A stretch of DNA of 64,000 bases from Pestalotiopsis fici W106-1 (taxonomy: Eukaryota > Ascomycota > Sordariomycetes > Amphisphaeriales > Sporocadaceae). Within the stretch, counting starts at the first letter, position 1, and every line of letters starts with the position of its first letter. Under the pieces are notes generated by a model. The model made no database searches and was not told where the DNA came from. It saw only the letters and a list, made by a program, of their open reading frames with translations. This document shows positions 43,735 to 55,900 of the stretch, piece after piece. The position numbers and the translations under genes are program-made. The stretch lies in assembly GCF_000516985.1 (NCBI RefSeq), contig NW_006917097.1:2704593-2768592 (forward strand), given 5' to 3'.

Positions 43735-44485
43735 TTTTACAGCATTCCTCAGGCAGACGAATTACCTAGATTAGAATCGCATTCAGCTTCTCCACAGGAG
43801 CAGGGGGGACAAAAAAAAGGAAAGGGCGAAAAAAGCATTGGCGATAGATTATACACAACAGCCTCCACGGGCCTGGCTTTCATGGGTATTTCTTTTCTTG
43901 GTGGGCCTATTCATTGAGCTGGAGTTGCCAAAAACAGCATGTCAAGGAATCAATTCGGTAGGGTCTCCAAGACGGTGGTGGTGTACTCTTACTGTTTAGT
44001 CTTTTCTTTTTCTTTTCTTCATGTTTCCGAGGTTGCAGGTTTACTTTTCTGTAAATTTCTTTTGGGGTTTCTTGGGATAGCTACTAGATATATACATTCC
44101 TTCTTGCATCTTCCACCTGCTCTTTCTAATCTTATCTCCATCTCTTACTTGATGTTGTGGTCGAAATAAAGGTATATGTTTATCGTCGTCACCAGCTCTC
44201 GCGTGGCCTTGATCAATACCGCCTGTCTATATGACGCTTTAAACTCTTTGACAATGGCGGAGGCTCAATCTCGCTAGATAGATACTCAACTATGTAAAAA
44301 GGCGTCAGTTCACAAAAAGATACACGACTTGGTCAATGATATGAGCACCGCTGCAATCCTGGTTGAAGTGAGGTCTAACGTGCAATAAAATATTAACAAT
44401 CTACCAAGTAATTTGTCTAACCTCTAAACGCTATGTAAATATACGACAGTCAAGCAACAGCATCAACATTAAGATCATGACCGCC

Positions 44486-45905
44486 TTAAAGCTCTAATAC
44501 CAGTCCTACGGCACCTAATCCCATTGCGCCCAATACGCCCAAGCCTTTACACCGAGGCAATACCGCCGCTCCGGCTTTGCTGCTGCTGGTCGCGAGATCT
44601 GTGGCCGTGCTACTTTTCGTCCCGTTGGCGCTGGTAGCCGCGCTCATCACGAAACTGCTGCTGCTGTTGCCTGCACTCGCACTCACGGTCGTCGCCATTG
44701 TCAGGACGGAGCAGCTGGCGGTACACGGCAGCGCCGTGGTAAAGGGCAAGTCTGTCACGACCATGGTGCTCGCGTTGACGGCGCCGGAAAAGACGGGCAT
44801 CTGCGCGGCGGTTCCGTTGGAGTTGGGCGCCGCGTCCGGGACGTCGGGGTTGAGCACATTGTCCAGAATGTGCAGAATGCCGTTTTCCAGCAATATGTCT
44901 GACTGGATGACCTGCGCCGAGTTGACGTAGAGGTTGTTGCCCGACCGGTGAACATGCAAGGCGGGGCCCGAGGCGCCCAGCAGAGTTGTGTAATGTGTTC
45001 CATTCTCTAGTGATGTCGATGGGAGCACCGCCGAGGGCACAATGTGGTACTGCATGACGCGGCGTAGTTGCGCCGTGGTCAGGTTGCTCAGCGTGCCATT
45101 GACGACCTGGAGCCCCGGGACCGAGGGTGCGAAAAACGTGTAATTCCCGCCGCCGGCCCCTCCCGCCATTGTACCGTTGGTCCCATTGTTGTTGGCGACT
45201 TGATCGTACAGCCCGGCCGCGTACAGCGCGCCGAGAAACGAGAGGTCCTGAAAGTCCTCGAGCGTCGCGTTGAGCGGTCCCGGCGGGACCAGCAGGTTGT
45301 CAATCACCTGAATCAGCCCGCCCTTGAAAGGTATATCGACGGCCTTGAGCAGGCTGCGCGCCCCGCCGCCCGACACAAAGACGACGAGGTTCCCGGGTTG
45401 CCGGTTGATGAGCACGCCCTGGCCTCCTGCCAGCGTTGTCCACGCCGGATCGGTAAGAAGTGTTGTCGCGTGCACCTGGTCACTGGGCAGCGTCGCCATT
45501 GACAGTTGCGTCGATAGCACGTGGTACAGCATCAGTGGTACAGTGACTTTGGTGTCGTTTGCGTTCCATACACTGCTCATGACCGTGTTGGGAATGTTCT
45601 CAAAGGCCGCGTTGGATGGTGCCAAGATTGTGAAGCCTCCATCCATTGGAAGTTGAAGGAGGATTTGGGGATATTGCTATCGTCTACGTATCAGCTTGGT
45701 GTCTCCCATAGATAGCAAGCAGTATTCAACTTGTCATTACCTGTACCAGAGCATAGTAAATGCTCAGTTCCTCTTGGTTGGCTAACACGGTACCGAGATC
45801 TGGAAGATCATCCGCCGCTGCTCCAATTATGTGACTGGGGGAAAATAACATGAAAATTGAAAGAAAGACGGTGAAGATCGAGTGATTCCGGCGATGGATT
45901 GCCAT
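44486..45905 (-). CDS. Secreted fasciclin (FAS1) repeat protein, probable GPI anchor
   Basis: Two exons on the minus strand (45905-45741, 45676-44486) encode 451 aa; the 64-nt intron starts GTAATG and ends TAG in phase 0. A signal peptide of about 30 residues is followed by two FAS1 domains. The first contains FTILAPSNAAFENIP and an H box at LMLYHVL; the second contains YTFFAPSVPGLQ and VMQYHIVPSAVLP, ending in NGILHILDNVLNP. There are many N-glycosylation sequons. The Ser/Thr/Ala-rich tail ends in a hydrophobic segment (LGAMGLGAVGLVLEL) that fits a GPI signal. FAS1 proteins mediate adhesion or sit in the cell wall in fungi; that role is inferred. Confidence 0.92.
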
Positions 45906-46654
45906 TATATTGTTGGAAATTGTTGAGATTTCAAACTCAAAGTGATCAAAGTGTGTGTCTAGGTAGTTTTAGATAATGCAATCACAAAGGCAGACCGAGA
46001 GATATACGGTCTGTAAATTGAAGATATAATATGAAAAGCTTTTACTGTAAAACAAGTGTAATGAAGATATCGTGAAGTCGAACCTTGAAGGTCGGGGTAC
46101 TGGATTATGAACACCTGGTTATTTTTGCCTCATGCTGATTTGGATTGCCATCTTCTGGCAATGGGAAATGGCTAGATCGATTGACTGATCGTCCTTTCGG
46201 CCATCTCCCGCCTGTATCGATAGAAATGCACACAGCCTGCGATAGTAGGTAAAGACATCCCGCCACACTATGAACGCCCTCTCTGGGCTGGAAGACAGGA
46301 CCCTGATGTCTCAATTGAGATCTACACTGCGGTGTAATCCGCATTTTGTCTGGGTCGGAGCATCCGCTTCTCATAATCATACCATTTTCTTGAAACACAT
46401 GTCTTGCACACAAGCTGGTAAAATCCAGTATGTATTTCTTGAGGTCATTGGGTTGTCACTATTCAGTTTTCATATTCTGCAAGCCACAAACACTTGTCAA
46501 GTGAAAATATCATCTCCCATTTGACGACAATTAGGTAGAGAAGTGATAGTATCAAGCTTATTGCGACAATATAGGGTTACTGCTCTCGACCATGCCACTG
46601 AGATTATACGATGGCAGCCTTTCAAGCGTACCAAATCACGAGGACTTTTTTTCG

Positions 46655-46699
46655 TTTTTCTCCCTCCCTCTTTTTTTTTTTTCTTTTTTTTTTTTTTTT
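46655..46699 (+). repeat. 45-nt homopyrimidine tract
   Basis: The plus strand is uninterrupted T/C, mostly T, in this interval. It lies far from the nearest gene. Confidence 0.8.
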
Positions 46700-49600
46700 A
46701 CATGATTGATTTCTGATTCAGAAAAAAGCTCTCAATTAGTATCGCTGCTTGATTGCATGCCGAACCTTACTCATTCCAAGCAATGCTATTTCGACTTGAG
46801 CGAGCGTAGCCTTGGCATACTGATTTCCGTCAGATAAACATTTATTTTCTTGTCCATTGCAGGTTCATACAACTGGTTGAATTTCTCTCCAGTGTTCAAT
46901 TCATTGACAATATTAACTCGCATATCAGGATACTCACGTCGCAACCAACCTCTCAATATGATCATACTACTTGCAGGCAGCAGAGTGCTCCGAATAGTCT
47001 TGATGTACTTTCAAAAGACTACAAACACTCGCGATTCGTTGTTCAATCGAAACCATTTCTCTCAATATTCTGTATATCAATGTTCGGCATCGCACCAATG
47101 AACGCAGTAGTATTGATATGTGACTATCTTGTCCCACATCATTCCAATCACAAGTAATTGCCAATAGGCTATGCAACGTTGTTTTCCTCGTGTACAACAG
47201 CTGATTATGTATAGACAAGGATGGAGATGCTGTTTTTAAGTACCAAGTCGATATAGAGTTGAGTCGGTATGGTGGGTGGGCAAAGCAAAGGCAAGAAGCA
47301 CACCACCATTTTCTCCTAGTGCGGGCGGCACAATATGCAGATAAACCCTCCGCATAGGGATGCAGTGCAGATCTAGTAAGCATGTGCATTCGGGCAAAAA
47401 AGTTGGATGATTGGCACAGAGCCTCTGTACATAGGTAGTATCCAAGCTGCAAAACTGACGTGTTTTCAGAAGACGTCAGGGCAACAACCCTGCCGTCTGT
47501 CCTCAAGCCCTTCTAGATGACTATGGAAGTCAAGGATGTTCCTCCTCTCCGGGCAGTGCGGCGAGCAACGGGCGTGCTTGCGGTTGGAGCCACAAAGTCT
47601 AGATACGAGACCCTGTGGCTTACACAAGAATATGAGAGCCAGCGAATCATGACCGCGTATGGTACCAAGTGCTTGAATGCAAAAAATGTCTCGGTTTTCA
47701 TGGAGGGGCCTTTTGGCAGCGAGTATGCTCCTCAATGAGCCATGATGGAAGGTGTTATGCGAATGTCTCAGACATCACAAATCGACATCGGCCATTGCGA
47801 GTAAAAGGGCAAGCGAGGCAGCCTCTGCGATGAGTCAGGTGAATTGAGCAGATATTTAGCAATATTCCACGAGTAGATTGCACGCATTCAAGACGGTTAG
47901 ATTTCCAAAGGCATACATGGCAAATTGCCACCACGGATCAGGTGAATAACGTGTTTTACGCATGGGCGACGCCATGTCTCGGATAGTCGCCTGAAAGCTT
48001 TAGACAACGTGAGTGATAGATATGCTTCTGACATATGACATGTGCAAATTGACTGGTGAGATTTAAATCGCAATCTACAAACTTGGAGATATGAGATGCT
48101 ATAGTGACTTGAAATATTGGTCCTAAATTGTCGACCAAGCTGATATAAGCAGGATTGCCTGATGACGGTCGGTCAAGTACCTACCTACCTGTATTGATGA
48201 CTTGGTTTTGACAGAGTGTCTTTGAACCAAGAATGTATGCCTTGCTCTTGATAGCGCAAGAGGGAAAAGGGAGGGTGAGTGTTATCGCATACCACATTAC
48301 CTGGTCGCAGGCTGCTACAGTACCTAGCCAACCCTTTCCCTGTTGCCTGCAGATGGTCGTGGCTGCTGATCTTTTCGTGTCGCCCGAAGCGAGCACTGTG
48401 CATTGCAAGCGAGATGCAGTGAGCGTCGTCGATGACTTGATAATTTTCTCGTATGGCGAATGGCGCCAAACACTGGCCGCAGCGACCGTCTCCTTCAGGA
48501 TCTCGACAAACTCAGCCAAAGAACACGGGAAACATTACCGTACTTTGCTTATCGACGTTTGATTTCCTGAAAAGCTGATCACGGATCAGCACAATCCAGA
48601 AGGCGGCCAGATCCATCTAGGGCGCGGAAAAAGTTTGTATTCAGCTCAGTTGTTGAATTGATGCTAATACGTTTTCATTTCTCCCAGTGGTTTCTTATCG
48701 TTCCAGCTGGCAAGGGTAAAAAAAAAAGGGTAGGCCGAGATTTTGATCGACCTGAATATTCGCTGTTTTGCCTGCTGTTATCTCTAAGCTACATAGTACT
48801 GTAGCAAAGCAGCACACGTTAAAATGCCTAGAAGAAAACCGGTAAAGTCTCTGTCTCTGTTAAAGCCAACCCACCGCAGCGACCGACGGCGTGTTGGGTG
48901 TGTGGGGCGGCAACAACGACATGGTAAAAGACAGCAAAATCTTAGACACGGTCTAAACAAGTTGGGAAAGGAGAGCTGTTTGTGTCACATCTCACCTGTA
49001 GAGGGCTATTGTATGTACTGTACTTCGGGCGATTTTAGAGTTAATTTTAGGGCATCTGCAGGTACAAGGGGGCTAGTCGCAAGCCCATCCACGGACGGGA
49101 TCTCATGCCGCTTTTTCCATCTCTATTCCGTTCGCGTAGGTGTGTGACGGCGGACGGGATGACAGTGGTGAGTGGGGGTTCACGTTCACCAGAGCAACAG
49201 CTACAGCAGCACACCTAAAAAAAAAAATTGGGAGAAGCTCGAGCTTTTTCATACTACATCAAGTAGATGGGCAATATCATGATTCACTGACCCGAGACCA
49301 TTGATTTACTCCTAGCATATCATGGAGCTTCCCGAGTCCTTTGTAACGAATATGTCATTGCTCTGTCGTGCATTCAATTGACCTGGGGTGCATAGGCGAA
49401 CTTGTCATTGTTGCTTCTGAGGTCGTACGATCACGGAGCCCTACACGCGTTGGTGGAGACATATTCGCAATAATTTGGACGTGCTTGACAAAGCTGAAGA
49501 GGTCAAAATACTGCACAGGAAACGGATATTCGGAATATATAATGAATGCAATAGTGGTCACATATCGTCGGGACCGACCACCAGCGCGTAAGGTTCTGGG

Positions 49601-49815
49601 TATTTATTCCAAATATATCGACGGGGCTTATGCACAGCGATCAATATCATGTACATACTGTTAAATTTCCAAGACGCACATGGCCCAGAGCAGAAGAGAG
49701 GGCTAGCCACGTTTTTCCTCTTCTCCTCTCTGAGCGGTGGCTGCCATGTTCCGAGAAATGCGATGTATGGGACTTCCAGCTTTCCATACCGGGTATGCAA
49801 TACTATGTACGATGA

Positions 49816-49839
49816 CTGCTGCTGCTGCTGCTGCTACTG
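49816..49839 (+). repeat. CTG triplet microsatellite
   Basis: Six perfect CTG units are followed by CTA and CTG. No coding frame around it looks real. Confidence 0.8.
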
Positions 49840-50923
49840 CTATGGGACGCAGCACGTCTGAATGTACGAATACGTTCATATGCGAGTGGGAAAAACACCC
49901 CCTGCTGCAAACCTGGTTGCTGCATGATAAGCGATGTTGGCCAGACCGTTAGGCGGACAGTTTCCAGATGCTCCCAGGTTCTCTCGGCGACCAGGGCTCT
50001 TGCTACGGGACCCAGTTTACAGCCTCTATTGCTGCAGTGTCGACGAAAACTATCTGCCCTGTGCATCGGAGCTGGGTGCGCAGGGCATTTCCCAATTCGA
50101 GACTCTATCAGCTCAGCTTGGCTCTACCAGACGACGTTTTTGGCATTTCAGCTCACTAAATCCAGACAAATCGTAAGATGTTTCGCGTGCCTGAAGTGTT
50201 TGGAAATCCGATAAACGATATTCGGGAACATGGAACCCTGCATGGAAGCTTTCAGAGCATATTTACCAGAGCGCCACCGCATCAAATCAATTACCTATCT
50301 GCGGCAGCGGGACATGCAAAAAGCCGCCCTTTGGTGATTCCGGTCAGCTGGGTTAGCTTGCGCTTTACTGGGCCGCCGCACTGCTCAAAGCGTTGGCGGT
50401 AGTTGCTGGTGATGCTAAAACGCTACCACTACTACTAACACCTACCTCCTACTACTAGTAGGTATGTATGCTATGTTAGCGCCCCGGGGAATTGAGGGGT
50501 CGGTCATTTGTGCGTCAAAGTGTCTTTTCAACAGAGTATACTCATCGACGGCTCAAGAACTGCTGGTGCTAGGCGTCTCTCTGTTTCTAGTCACTGTGTG
50601 ACAAGCCGAGCACTAGATGATTAATGATAAATCCGTCAGAACTTTGTCACTTTCTGTGGCTAACCCGGCCGAGCCGGAGTATCGGACTCAGCGCGGCTAT
50701 CCTATTTCCTCGTAGACTACTAATTAGTAGACGCCTAGACTTAGACACTGGCTCACTTTTGAGAGATCTGATCGAATAGGTAGAGAGCCGCTTGCTAGCT
50801 CCATTTTTTTTCTCAAAGCATCGTGACATTAGTGTTTTCAACATCAGCATGGTATGGTGCGTGTGAGTGCTTGATGTCCAGCGCTTCACACCATAGGCCA
50901 GCCCGAACGGGTCTATCAAGCAA

Positions 50924-50937
50924 GGGGGGGGGGGGGG
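50924..50937 (+). repeat. G14 homopolymer
   Basis: Fourteen consecutive G bases lie in a gene-free region; the length may be inexact in the assembly. Confidence 0.75.
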
Positions 50938-51466
50938 TCCCTTCGAATAGTGCCCAATACCTACGCTCGCACCCAGAGTCGCGCAGAATCTAGCCCAGAG
51001 TCTTTTGCTGGCCGCCGAGGTTCGAGCAAGTGCCTACAGCCACTGCTGAGCTGGTCGCGATCGTTCCCACCCCTGGCAGGATGCTAAGTATCCTGTACAA
51101 TGAGAAGTACCGGCGACAGAGAGCTGTGGTCGCGCTGCTGCGTCTAGTACTAAAACGGTCTTCGCCGTGACAGGGATGTGATTATCTATGAGCTAGATCT
51201 CTCTCTCATGCCTTTGCCTCAATATTGTAAAGAAAGTCGGTGCTATATCACACCTTCATGTGCTGGTTGAATCTTTCTTTCATATACATTGACCCACGAC
51301 CAACTCAAAGACTCGAGTTCGACACTGCTCGCTACAAAGCTCATCATCTTGAGACAACTTGCATTCATTTGAACAACACAACATTATTATTACAATCGTT
51401 GCACCAGAGCCATCTTTATACTCTATCGGCTTTGCCCCCCACCCTTGCAGCAGCTTTCCCGTTGCA

Positions 51467-52909
51467 ATGGAGAAAGACAGCCACGCGTTTCGCACAGAAA
51501 CGCCAACCACTGAGAGAGGTCCCTTTGACGATGACAGAATCACTTCAGCAGCACCGTCCATGAGGACTGGACCAACCAACCCTTTTGCATCACCGTCGAT
51601 TTCGAGACCGGCATCGAGCTACAACTCTAGCGGACTCGGCCAAGCAGCCGTAGATCGCGGGCAGAGATATTTTCACTCCCGAAGAGTCAAGAAGGGCGAG
51701 GTGGAGAAGCCGTGGCTTGAGAAGAAAGATCCCAAGGAGAAATGGGTCACCATTCTCCCAGTGGTGGGCATTTTCATTGGACTCTGCGTATCTGGCATCC
51801 TGATTTGGGATGGTCTGCGCAGTGTTGTCAAGCACAACTACTGCCTTGTCCTGCAAGAGGATTGGTCCGGTGGCTTCGATACCAAGGTGTGGACAAAGGA
51901 GGTTCAAGTAGGCGGATTTGGGTAAGTCAAAATTCCCGATATGCTACAAGATCTAGTAATTAATTGCCCCCATAGCAATGGCGAGTTTGAACAAACCACG
52001 GGCGACGAGGAGAACGTCTACATCGAGAATGGCAATCTTGTCATCAAGCCTACACTTCAGGACTCTGCCCTGATCGACAAGGATTCCGTCATCGATCTGC
52101 TCAAAGACGGCACTTGCACTTCAACTACCGTTTCCGACTGTTATGCCGTTACGAACACCACCACCGGAAATGCTACCATTGTGCCACCAACCAAGTCGGG
52201 TCGCATCAACACCAAGGCTGGCGCTACTATCAAGTACGGCCGAGTCGAGGTCACTGCCAAGCTGCCCCAGGGTGACTGGCTTTGGCCCGCCATCTGGATG
52301 ATGCCTGTCGACGATACCTATGGCGTTTGGCCCCGATCCGGAGAGATTGACATCATGGAGTCCCGCGGCAACAACCACACGTACGCGCAGGGCGGAAACA
52401 ACATCATCTCCTCGGCGCTGCACTGGGGTCCCAACCAGGCCAACGACGGCTGGTGGCGGACAAACGTGAAGCGGCCCGCTCTGCACACGACCTACTCGTC
52501 GGGCTTCAACACGTTTGGCCTCGAGTGGTCGGAAAAATACCTCTTCACCTATGTCAACTCGCGCCTGCTCCAGGTTCTCTACACCAACTTTGACGAGAGC
52601 CTCTGGGACCGCGGCAACTTCCCCACGTCGGACAGCAACGGCACCCGCATAGACAACCCCTGGGCCAGCAGCGCCGACGAGAGCGCCCCCTTTGACCAAA
52701 AGTTCTACCTCATCCTCAACGTTGCCGTGGGCGGCACCAACGGCTGGTTTGAGGACGGCGCCAGCGGCAAGCCCTGGCTCGACGCCAGCGTCAATGCCAA
52801 GAAGGACTTTTGGAATGCCCAGGACACCTGGTTCCCCACCTGGACGTCTCCCTCGATGGAGGTGAGCAAGGTCATGATGTGGCAGCAGTGCGATGGTGGT
52901 GAATTGTAA
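51467..52909 (+). CDS. GH16 beta-glucanase-like type II membrane protein
   Basis: Two exons (51467-51921, 51976-52909) encode 462 aa; the 54-nt intron starts GTAAGT and ends TAG. The N-terminal 90 residues are cytosolic and Ser/Arg-rich. One hydrophobic segment (VTILPVVGIFIGLCVSGILIW, near 94-114) makes a type II anchor. The GH16 catalytic signature GEIDIMES is intact, with E275, D277 and E280 as nucleophile, assisting and acid/base residues. Flanking family blocks include WLWPAIWMMP, FNTFGLEWSEKYLFTYV and FYLILNVAVGGTNGW. This layout resembles the fungal beta-1,3-glucan-recognition/GH16 proteins and distant Kre6/Skn1 proteins. A role in beta-glucan remodelling at the secretory or plasma membrane is inferred. 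Confidence 0.93.
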
Positions 52910-55900
52910 TCATGTTAATTCTTTCAAATTACCTAATGATGTATGCCTTTTTCGGGAGTTGTGGTTTTTATTAAAGTTAAATCTATATTGGGTTGGCGCA
53001 TGAGGATTTCTAGAGACGATCACTTGGGACTTATTACTTGTTAGACAAAGCTTACGCGCAAAATGAAAATCTATAATCTATTAGACTTTTAAGCCATATG
53101 CCACGAGTTTGTTGAGTTCATGGATCTTTCTCCACACGTGAGAGTGAGTATACAGCACAAGTGTCACACAACTGGCGTGCGTGATGATGATGCACCTGCC
53201 TTATCCCCCGTTTGTTCGTACGAAAGCCAGTGACAGGCGTGCACATCCCGCGTTGCCACAAGAGAATCCACGGCCGAGGCGCAAAAGTCGTGAAACGTGG
53301 AGCCAAAACGAAGTCGGGTCCCATTTGCTGGAGAATGGAGCATTACACATGGCGCACAACCTCAGCTGAAAAGTATATTCGGTATCACAGCCTTATCTGG
53401 AGAAGACGTTAAAGTTTTCCGCGAGCTGGAGGCCATATTCGCTTCTCAATTTTTCATTTCTATTTTTTCTATTTCTTTGTCTAAATTATGGAAACGCCTC
53501 GGCGCCTAGTAGAGATATTGACTAGACTGGGTGCAGATCCGTACGGAATGCCCATGTTCCGTTGAAGTATTCGGGGGTTCGTCCGCTCAGCTGGTGGAGC
53601 TGCCCGTGGCCCCCGTCGACTATTCCCGATTGCTTTATCTTGCAGCTAGGCTATTCTCTATTCTACCTTGTATCTACAAATGGATCTCGCGTTGTCGAGG
53701 CCTAGGCTTTTTTGAGTTTCCAATTCGAACCTCGGAAAGGGGACTATTGTCTGCGGTCAGAGAGTAAGGCCGAGAACAAACAGTGACGCGACACTTGAAT
53801 CCGTGCTGGATATGCCATCAAGGAGACATTTTCCTCTCTCTCCCTCTCGCAAGGATGAAAGGTAATGTGGGGGACTGGTTACGTCCGCCAAATCAACAAC
53901 GCAACATTGGCAACGGGAGCGGTGCGCCACTTTAGCTTATGCCAGTTGAAAGATCCCGGAGTGCCAGTCATCCATCTGCGATGTAAGAGACGGATGCTGG
54001 GATACGAGTATCTCGCGAACATTTCAAGCTGAGTGGTTGGATCGGATTCCGGTGCTACGGTAGCGGCGCAACGCAAAAGACCGTGAGCCCGCTGGTTTGC
54101 TGCTTCAACTCAGTGCAGAGCTTCACAACCAGAAATTCCGTTGGACAGGCTAGGATAACCGGAGTGGCTTGGCAATCTGTCACTGACCCAAGAAAGGAAG
54201 AACAAGAAAAAGGCCCTCTCAGGCGTCTCTTCCCACCAAAAGATTTGTGTGTGTTGGGAATGGCAAAGTCTAGATACCTGCGTTATCTCAAGGGTTATCT
54301 GTAAGGACCCCCTGCTAGATCTGTACAGGCCTGCACAAAGTCGATAGTCTGTACAATCAGAGTTCAGCAATCTGCCAGGGATGTCGACAGGGGGCCAGGA
54401 GGCCCCCGAGTGTCAGGTAGGTATATTTTTTTTCGCAATAGAATAATCGATCGCGAGGTATCACCTTCATCGCAAACATTGCAGTAGATATTTCCAGTTT
54501 TTTCTTGATTACAATCTTACGACGTCGTTTAAAGAGAGTTAAAGATTCGTAAGTCCACTTTCTATCCGGCGCCGTTCTTTGCTAAGTGGGAAAACCCGTG
54601 CGCCTCGCCTGAGTAGCCGGTTCTAACTACGGTATTACGATCCGAATCTACACTAGAGATAAGGGCCGAGGGCAACGCTACGGCATAGTCACGATAGTAT
54701 ATAGTAGTGTACTATGTAGAGGTAAAATATTAGTCACCATTGTTGCGTCATTACAGCTTCGATTCAAGTGCAACAGAATAAAGGACCAAAGCAACAACTG
54801 ATGACTTGCAAATAATCTCGCGGCCTGGTATGGAATTAATACGGTGGGATATAGGGCACTTTGTACCGGTTCAATACGTTGCGCATCCTACAAAAAAGAC
54901 TCGGAGAATTGCTGACGCCCTCTTCCGCACCCCCATCCATCTTTTCTAGGTTAGGTGCTGACCACGGCGGGCGGTATGGATTTTGAGTAGTGACATCAAA
55001 CCCGCAACCGCCCCAAGATCCTGCCAGCCATTTGATTATGGTTTGCATCTGAACACACTCTTTTTTTCAAGACAAATTTGGGCATCTGGCCAACTGCACT
55101 GACTCAATGACACACCAAACACATCATGCATAACGACCTGCGACAGAGGTATAGCCAGCGTAGGAGTGCATCAGAATCCAGTCCCATGATACTTGCTTCC
55201 CTTCTTTTTTTAGTGCTGTATCGGCCACCGCCGACACTGCTGGGGCGCCAGTCCTGTACAGCACTGTACTTTGAGACAACCATGTCAATAGTCAATACAA
55301 CTTGCGCATCATTTGTCATTGCTTCAATCTAAGACGAATAATCCTGCGCTTTGCATCGTGGCTATTGCCCAGGTAGAACTTTTCTGATTCATCGTGGTAG
55401 CAATCTCCTTCAATGCATCTTGGCGTCCGGAGCTGAGAGCATTTCCAGTTCTTTTTTTTTTTTCCAAGCAAGCCATTTCCCTCTTGCGACTCTGCCAAAT
55501 CAATAATTAACCTATTGCATGACAATACATGTCCCAGGTTAGGCGACTACATTATCGCTTGCTTTGAGCTGTCAGAAGGCGTTCTTTGCCTGGACATGAT
55601 GCGCGCCGCCGCCGCCAGTCCAAGCCTGCCTTATGCTTCAATCTGGGCTCCATGTACCGTAGCTCCCTGCCTGCGAACCAGGATCTTCGGACCGATCGTA
55701 ATGGGAAATACTTGTTCTTGTGCTGGGATTGTTGGATTGCTGATGGATCTCACGGCAAGATTCCAAATCATCACTATGGTCTCAGATGTTATAGAATTTT
55801 TAGTCCTTCTTCCTAAAATCCCGCCGTCGCACTGCTTCCTTCAAGCGCGGCCTTTTTTGAGAGACACACCAACTTAAGCACCAGCGATTTGGCGCCGTTG

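Larger units (their letters stand above)
40048..44485. other. Gene-poor region
   Basis: These 4.4 kb lack a well-supported gene. One weak proline-rich frame is listed separately. From about 43500 to 44150 the plus strand is strongly T/C-rich and includes a (TC)9 microsatellite at 43717-43734. No RNA gene or complete mobile element is seen. Confidence 0.5.
45906..51466. other. Large gene-free region with simple repeats
   Basis: No gene is supported in these 5.6 kb. Features seen are a 45-nt pure pyrimidine tract (46655-46699), a CTG triplet run (49816-49839) and a 14-nt G run (50924-50937). The part between about 50400 and 51200 is full of CTA/TAG words (for example CCTACTACTAGTAGG) and may be a mutated repeat relic. 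Short open frames lack codon bias. Confidence 0.5.

Noticed and set aside
43207..43917. 236-aa frame in the pyrimidine-rich tract
   Set aside because: Phe/Ser/Leu-rich low-complexity translation of TC-rich DNA, with no start context or motif.
48824..49147. 107-aa basic frame
   Set aside because: No codon bias, domain or conservation feature; probably a chance frame.
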